A DNA stretch of 33,895 bases from an uncultured Lachnospiraceae bacterium (GTDB lineage: Bacteria > Bacillota > Clostridia > Lachnospirales > Lachnospiraceae). Position numbers and translations under genes: made by a program. Shown in pieces: positions 31,701 to 33,895 of this stretch; the first letter of the stretch is position 1, and each line of letters starts with the position of its first letter. The notes under the pieces are model-generated. The model had not been told where the DNA came from, ran no database searches, and was given only the letters and a program-made list of their open reading frames with translations. The DNA lies in assembly GCA_910586275.1 (NCBI GenBank), contig CAJUIM010000022.1, positions 1 through 33,895 on the forward strand, given 5' to 3'.

Positions 31701-32465
31701 ATGTTGACAGTTTTCCTGGAACACAGGATCCTTAGTATAGTATTTCTGATGCTCTTATTATTAAGCATAATATGCCAGAGCATTATAGGCGTGATATTTA
31801 AAAGGATGATTAGGGAGTCGGACAATATGGCCACCACATCCAATAAGCGTCTGAAGCAATGCAAGCTAAAATTTATGAATTGTTTCCAGCTAAACGGGAG
31901 TGTGGCAAATGTTTCGGTTTTTGTGGACAAGTTCCTTGCCAAACTGACTTTCGGCGGGATATCTTTGACGGGTTTACAGCATTTATCAGGCCAGTTGGTG
32001 CTGCTGTCTGTGGCGGCGGCGGGGATCGGGGCCTGCCGGGAGATTATACAGGGCGGCACCCTTGGGAACGTGCTTCCGTTTTACATAGCAAGTTTCCTGG
32101 GGCTGTATATTTACTTTTCCGTGTCGGGGATGGTGGATGTGCAGGGAAAAAGGGAACGGCTGAAAGTCAGCTTGGTGGATTATCTGGAGAATCATATGTC
32201 AAATAAGCTGCGGCAGTCTGCCATTGATTGGGAAGGGCTGACCGGCGAACAGATTATCATGATAAAGGAACGGCTGGAGCAGGAGAGAAGAGGAAAGCCG
32301 GAGACGCAGGCGCAGCAGGGGGGGAACGCTGCTGCGGCAGCGGCAGAAGGGATGCAGGAACTGGAATCGGACCGGGAGGAGGAAGAGGAAGGAAAGGGGT
32401 GGACATTGCTTTCACGGCAGGAGGAACAGGAATTGGAAGAACTGCTTAGGGAATTTTTTATCTGA
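31701..32465 (+). CDS. Unrecognised membrane protein with charged C-terminal tail
   Basis: A 254-residue protein I cannot place in a family. There are three predicted membrane segments (about 10-33, 96-113, 121-144), a basic, Lys-rich loop of about 60 residues between the first two, and a long hydrophilic C-terminus. The tail has an Ala run (AAAAAAEG) and a very acidic stretch (ESDREEEEEGKG) before a Glu-rich helix LSRQEEQELEELLREFFI. Topology loosely recalls MotA/ExbB-like proteins but no signature supports that. ATG 31701 has GGAGGG 5 nt upstream. It stands alone between its own promoter and the pgi promoter. Confidence 0.6.
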   Translation: MLTVFLEHRILSIVFLMLLLLSIICQSIIGVIFKRMIRESDNMATTSNKRLKQCKLKFMNCFQLNGSVANVSVFVDKFLAKLTFGGISLTGLQHLSGQLVLLSVAAAGIGACREIIQGGTLGNVLPFYIASFLGLYIYFSVSGMVDVQGKRERLKVSLVDYLENHMSNKLRQSAIDWEGLTGEQIIMIKERLEQERRGKPETQAQQGGNAAAAAAEGMQELESDREEEEEGKGWTLLSRQEEQELEELLREFFI

Positions 32466-32522
32466 GGGAGGCAGCGGGCAGAAAACCCCCAATTGATTTC
32501 CGTGCCATGTATAATATATATC

Positions 32523-32551
32523 TTGAAAAAGGGATGCGATTTTGATAAACT
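32523..32551 (+). promoter_or_regulatory. Likely promoter of pgi
   Basis: TTGAAA (32523-32528), 17 nt and TAAACT (32546-32551), about 90 nt before the pgi start codon. An alternative TTGATA (32542-32547) with TAATAC 17 nt later overlaps it. Confidence 0.45.
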
Positions 32552-32643
32552 GAAAACAGATACTTAATACATTTTATGGGAAATTTTCCAGAAATAATTT
32601 TATTACCCCGGCAGGGTGCCGGGAGGGCAAAGGAGCGAGACAG

Positions 32644-33895
32644 ATGAGCAGTAAAGTCACATTTGACTATTCCAAGGCTTCTTCTTTTATCAGTGAACAT
32701 GAAGTGGAAAATATGAAGAAGCTGACATTGGATGCAAAGGAAGTATTGGTTTCCAAGACAGGGGCAGGAAATGATTTCTTGGGATGGATTGATTTGCCGG
32801 TGAATTATGATAAGGACGAGTTCGCCAGGATTAAGAAAGCAGCTACCAAGATTCAGGGTGATTCAGAGGTACTTCTTGTCATCGGCATCGGAGGTTCTTA
32901 TCTTGGAGCAAGGGCGGCCGTGGAATTCCTGAGGCATAGTTTTTATAATATGGTAGATAAGTCCATAAGGAAGACTCCGGAAATTTATTTTGTGGGCAAT
33001 TCCATCAGTTCTACTTATATTAAGCATCTTATGGAAGTCATTGGGGAAAGAGATTTCTCTATCAACATGATCAGTAAGTCAGGAACGACTACGGAGCCGG
33101 CCATTGCTTTCCGGGTATTTAAGGATATGATGGAAAAGAAATACGGGAAAGAAGAAGCGGCTAAGAGGATTTATGCGACTACGGATAAGGCCAAGGGTTC
33201 TCTTAAGAATCTGGCTACAGAGGAAGGATATGAGACTTTTGTTGTGCCTGATGATGTGGGCGGGCGTTTCTCCGTCTTGACGGCTGTGGGGCTGCTTCCC
33301 ATTGCAGTGAGCGGAGCGGATATAGATAAACTGATGGAAGGTGCCCAGAGCGGAAGAAAACGTGCATTAGAAGCTGCTTTTGAGGAGAATGACGCATTGA
33401 AGTATGCTGCACTGCGTAATATTCTGCTGCGGAAGGGCAAGACAGTGGAAATTCTTGCCAACTATGAGCCGAGCGTGCATTTTGTATCGGAATGGTGGAA
33501 ACAGCTTTATGGAGAGAGCGAGGGGAAAGACCAGAGGGGTATCTTCCCGGCAAGCGTTGATCTTACCACGGATCTCCATTCCATGGGGCAGTTTATTCAG
33601 GATGGCGCAAGAATTATGTTTGAGACGGTAATTGATGTCGAGACGAGCAGGGAAGAGATTGTCCTCGGCACGGAGCCGGTAGATTTGGACGGCCTGAATT
33701 ATTTGGCGGGTAAAACCGTGGATTTCGTGAATAAAAGTGCCATGAACGGTACGATTCTGGCGCATACGGACGGAAATGTGCCGAACTTTATGGTTCATAT
33801 TCCGGAAGTGAATGAGTTCTATCTGGGTGAATTATTCTATTTCTTTGAGTTTGCCTGCGGTGTCAGCGGATATCTGCTTGGCGTGAATCCGTTTA
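32644..33895 (+). CDS. pgi: Glucose-6-phosphate isomerase (3' end cut by window)
   Basis: The first 417 codons of an open frame that runs off the window; relatives have about 450 residues, so roughly 30 are missing. Translation starts MSSKVTFDYSKASSFI and contains the PGI motifs VIGIGGSYLGARAA (about 80-93), SKSGTTTEPAIAFR (about 145), the signature DDVGGRFSVLTAVGLLP (about 203-219) and QLYGESEGKDQRGIFP (about 286). It interconverts glucose-6-phosphate and fructose-6-phosphate in glycolysis. AAAGGAG (32630-32636) precedes ATG 32644 by 7 nt. It also links sugars entering through the nearby importers to central metabolism. Confidence 0.97.
   Translation, partial: MSSKVTFDYSKASSFISEHEVENMKKLTLDAKEVLVSKTGAGNDFLGWIDLPVNYDKDEFARIKKAATKIQGDSEVLLVIGIGGSYLGARAAVEFLRHSFYNMVDKSIRKTPEIYFVGNSISSTYIKHLMEVIGERDFSINMISKSGTTTEPAIAFRVFKDMMEKKYGKEEAAKRIYATTDKAKGSLKNLATEEGYETFVVPDDVGGRFSVLTAVGLLPIAVSGADIDKLMEGAQSGRKRALEAAFEENDALKYAALRNILLRKGKTVEILANYEPSVHFVSEWWKQLYGESEGKDQRGIFPASVDLTTDLHSMGQFIQDGARIMFETVIDVETSREEIVLGTEPVDLDGLNYLAGKTVDFVNKSAMNGTILAHTDGNVPNFMVHIPEVNEFYLGELFYFFEFACGVSGYLLGVNPF

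Overview
The window looks like chromosome of a gut-type Lachnospiraceae/Clostridia bacterium. This is inferred from mid-GC codon use, strong AGGAGG ribosome sites, and protein families typical of that group (DUF4474, DUF4173, DUF4358, TIGR03905, a non-dcw type MurG, a NahK-like sugar kinase, Gram-positive lipoproteins). No rRNA, tRNA, CRISPR, phage or complete insertion sequence was seen. The species cannot be named from the sequence alone.

Layout. 1-2066: an Lsa-like ABC-F ATPase behind a 400-nt leader with a consensus promoter, a six-codon leader ORF, a long stem and an intrinsic terminator, which together look like translation-sensing attenuation. 2171-3398: a NifX-like protein with a His/Cys tail plus a metallo-beta-lactamase-fold enzyme. 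3424-6287 (minus): two calcineurin-type phosphoesterases, one a lipoprotein, flanking a DUF4474 membrane protein. 6629-9468: two tandem MATE exporters. 9465-11876 (minus): DUF4173 membrane protein, YozG-like regulator and DUF2975 membrane protein, with a 16-bp tandem repeat over the promoter. 12342-13586: DUF3810 putative membrane metalloprotein. 13767-14372 (minus): CBM9-like protein.

14735-21466 is a sugar region: a nucleotidyltransferase, an AraC regulator (minus), and an operon of lipoprotein solute-binding protein, two permeases and a kinase that closely resembles bifidobacterial N-acetylhexosamine 1-kinase (NahK/LnpB). Together they suggest import of a HexNAc-containing sugar, phosphorylation at C1 and activation to a nucleotide sugar. 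No ATPase subunit and no GH112 phosphorylase are present here.

21637-22389 (minus): exonuclease III. 22976-23407: a very acidic repeat lipoprotein. 23619-26324 (minus): an MBOAT O-acyltransferase and an SGNH-like partner, probably acylating a cell-surface polymer. 26824-29903: DUF4358 lipoprotein, a degenerate VWA-like protein, a HAD phosphatase translationally coupled to it, and a DUF362/ferredoxin protein. 30006-31408 (minus): MurG and a TSCPD protein. 31701-32465: unrecognised membrane protein. 32644-end: glucose-6-phosphate isomerase, cut by the window edge.

A family of short palindromic repeats (ends AGAGCRTGTTTGAAAATT) lies in intergenic gaps, often against stop codons and CTAG sites. 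A separate 64-bp palindromic element has perfect 11-bp flanking direct repeats.
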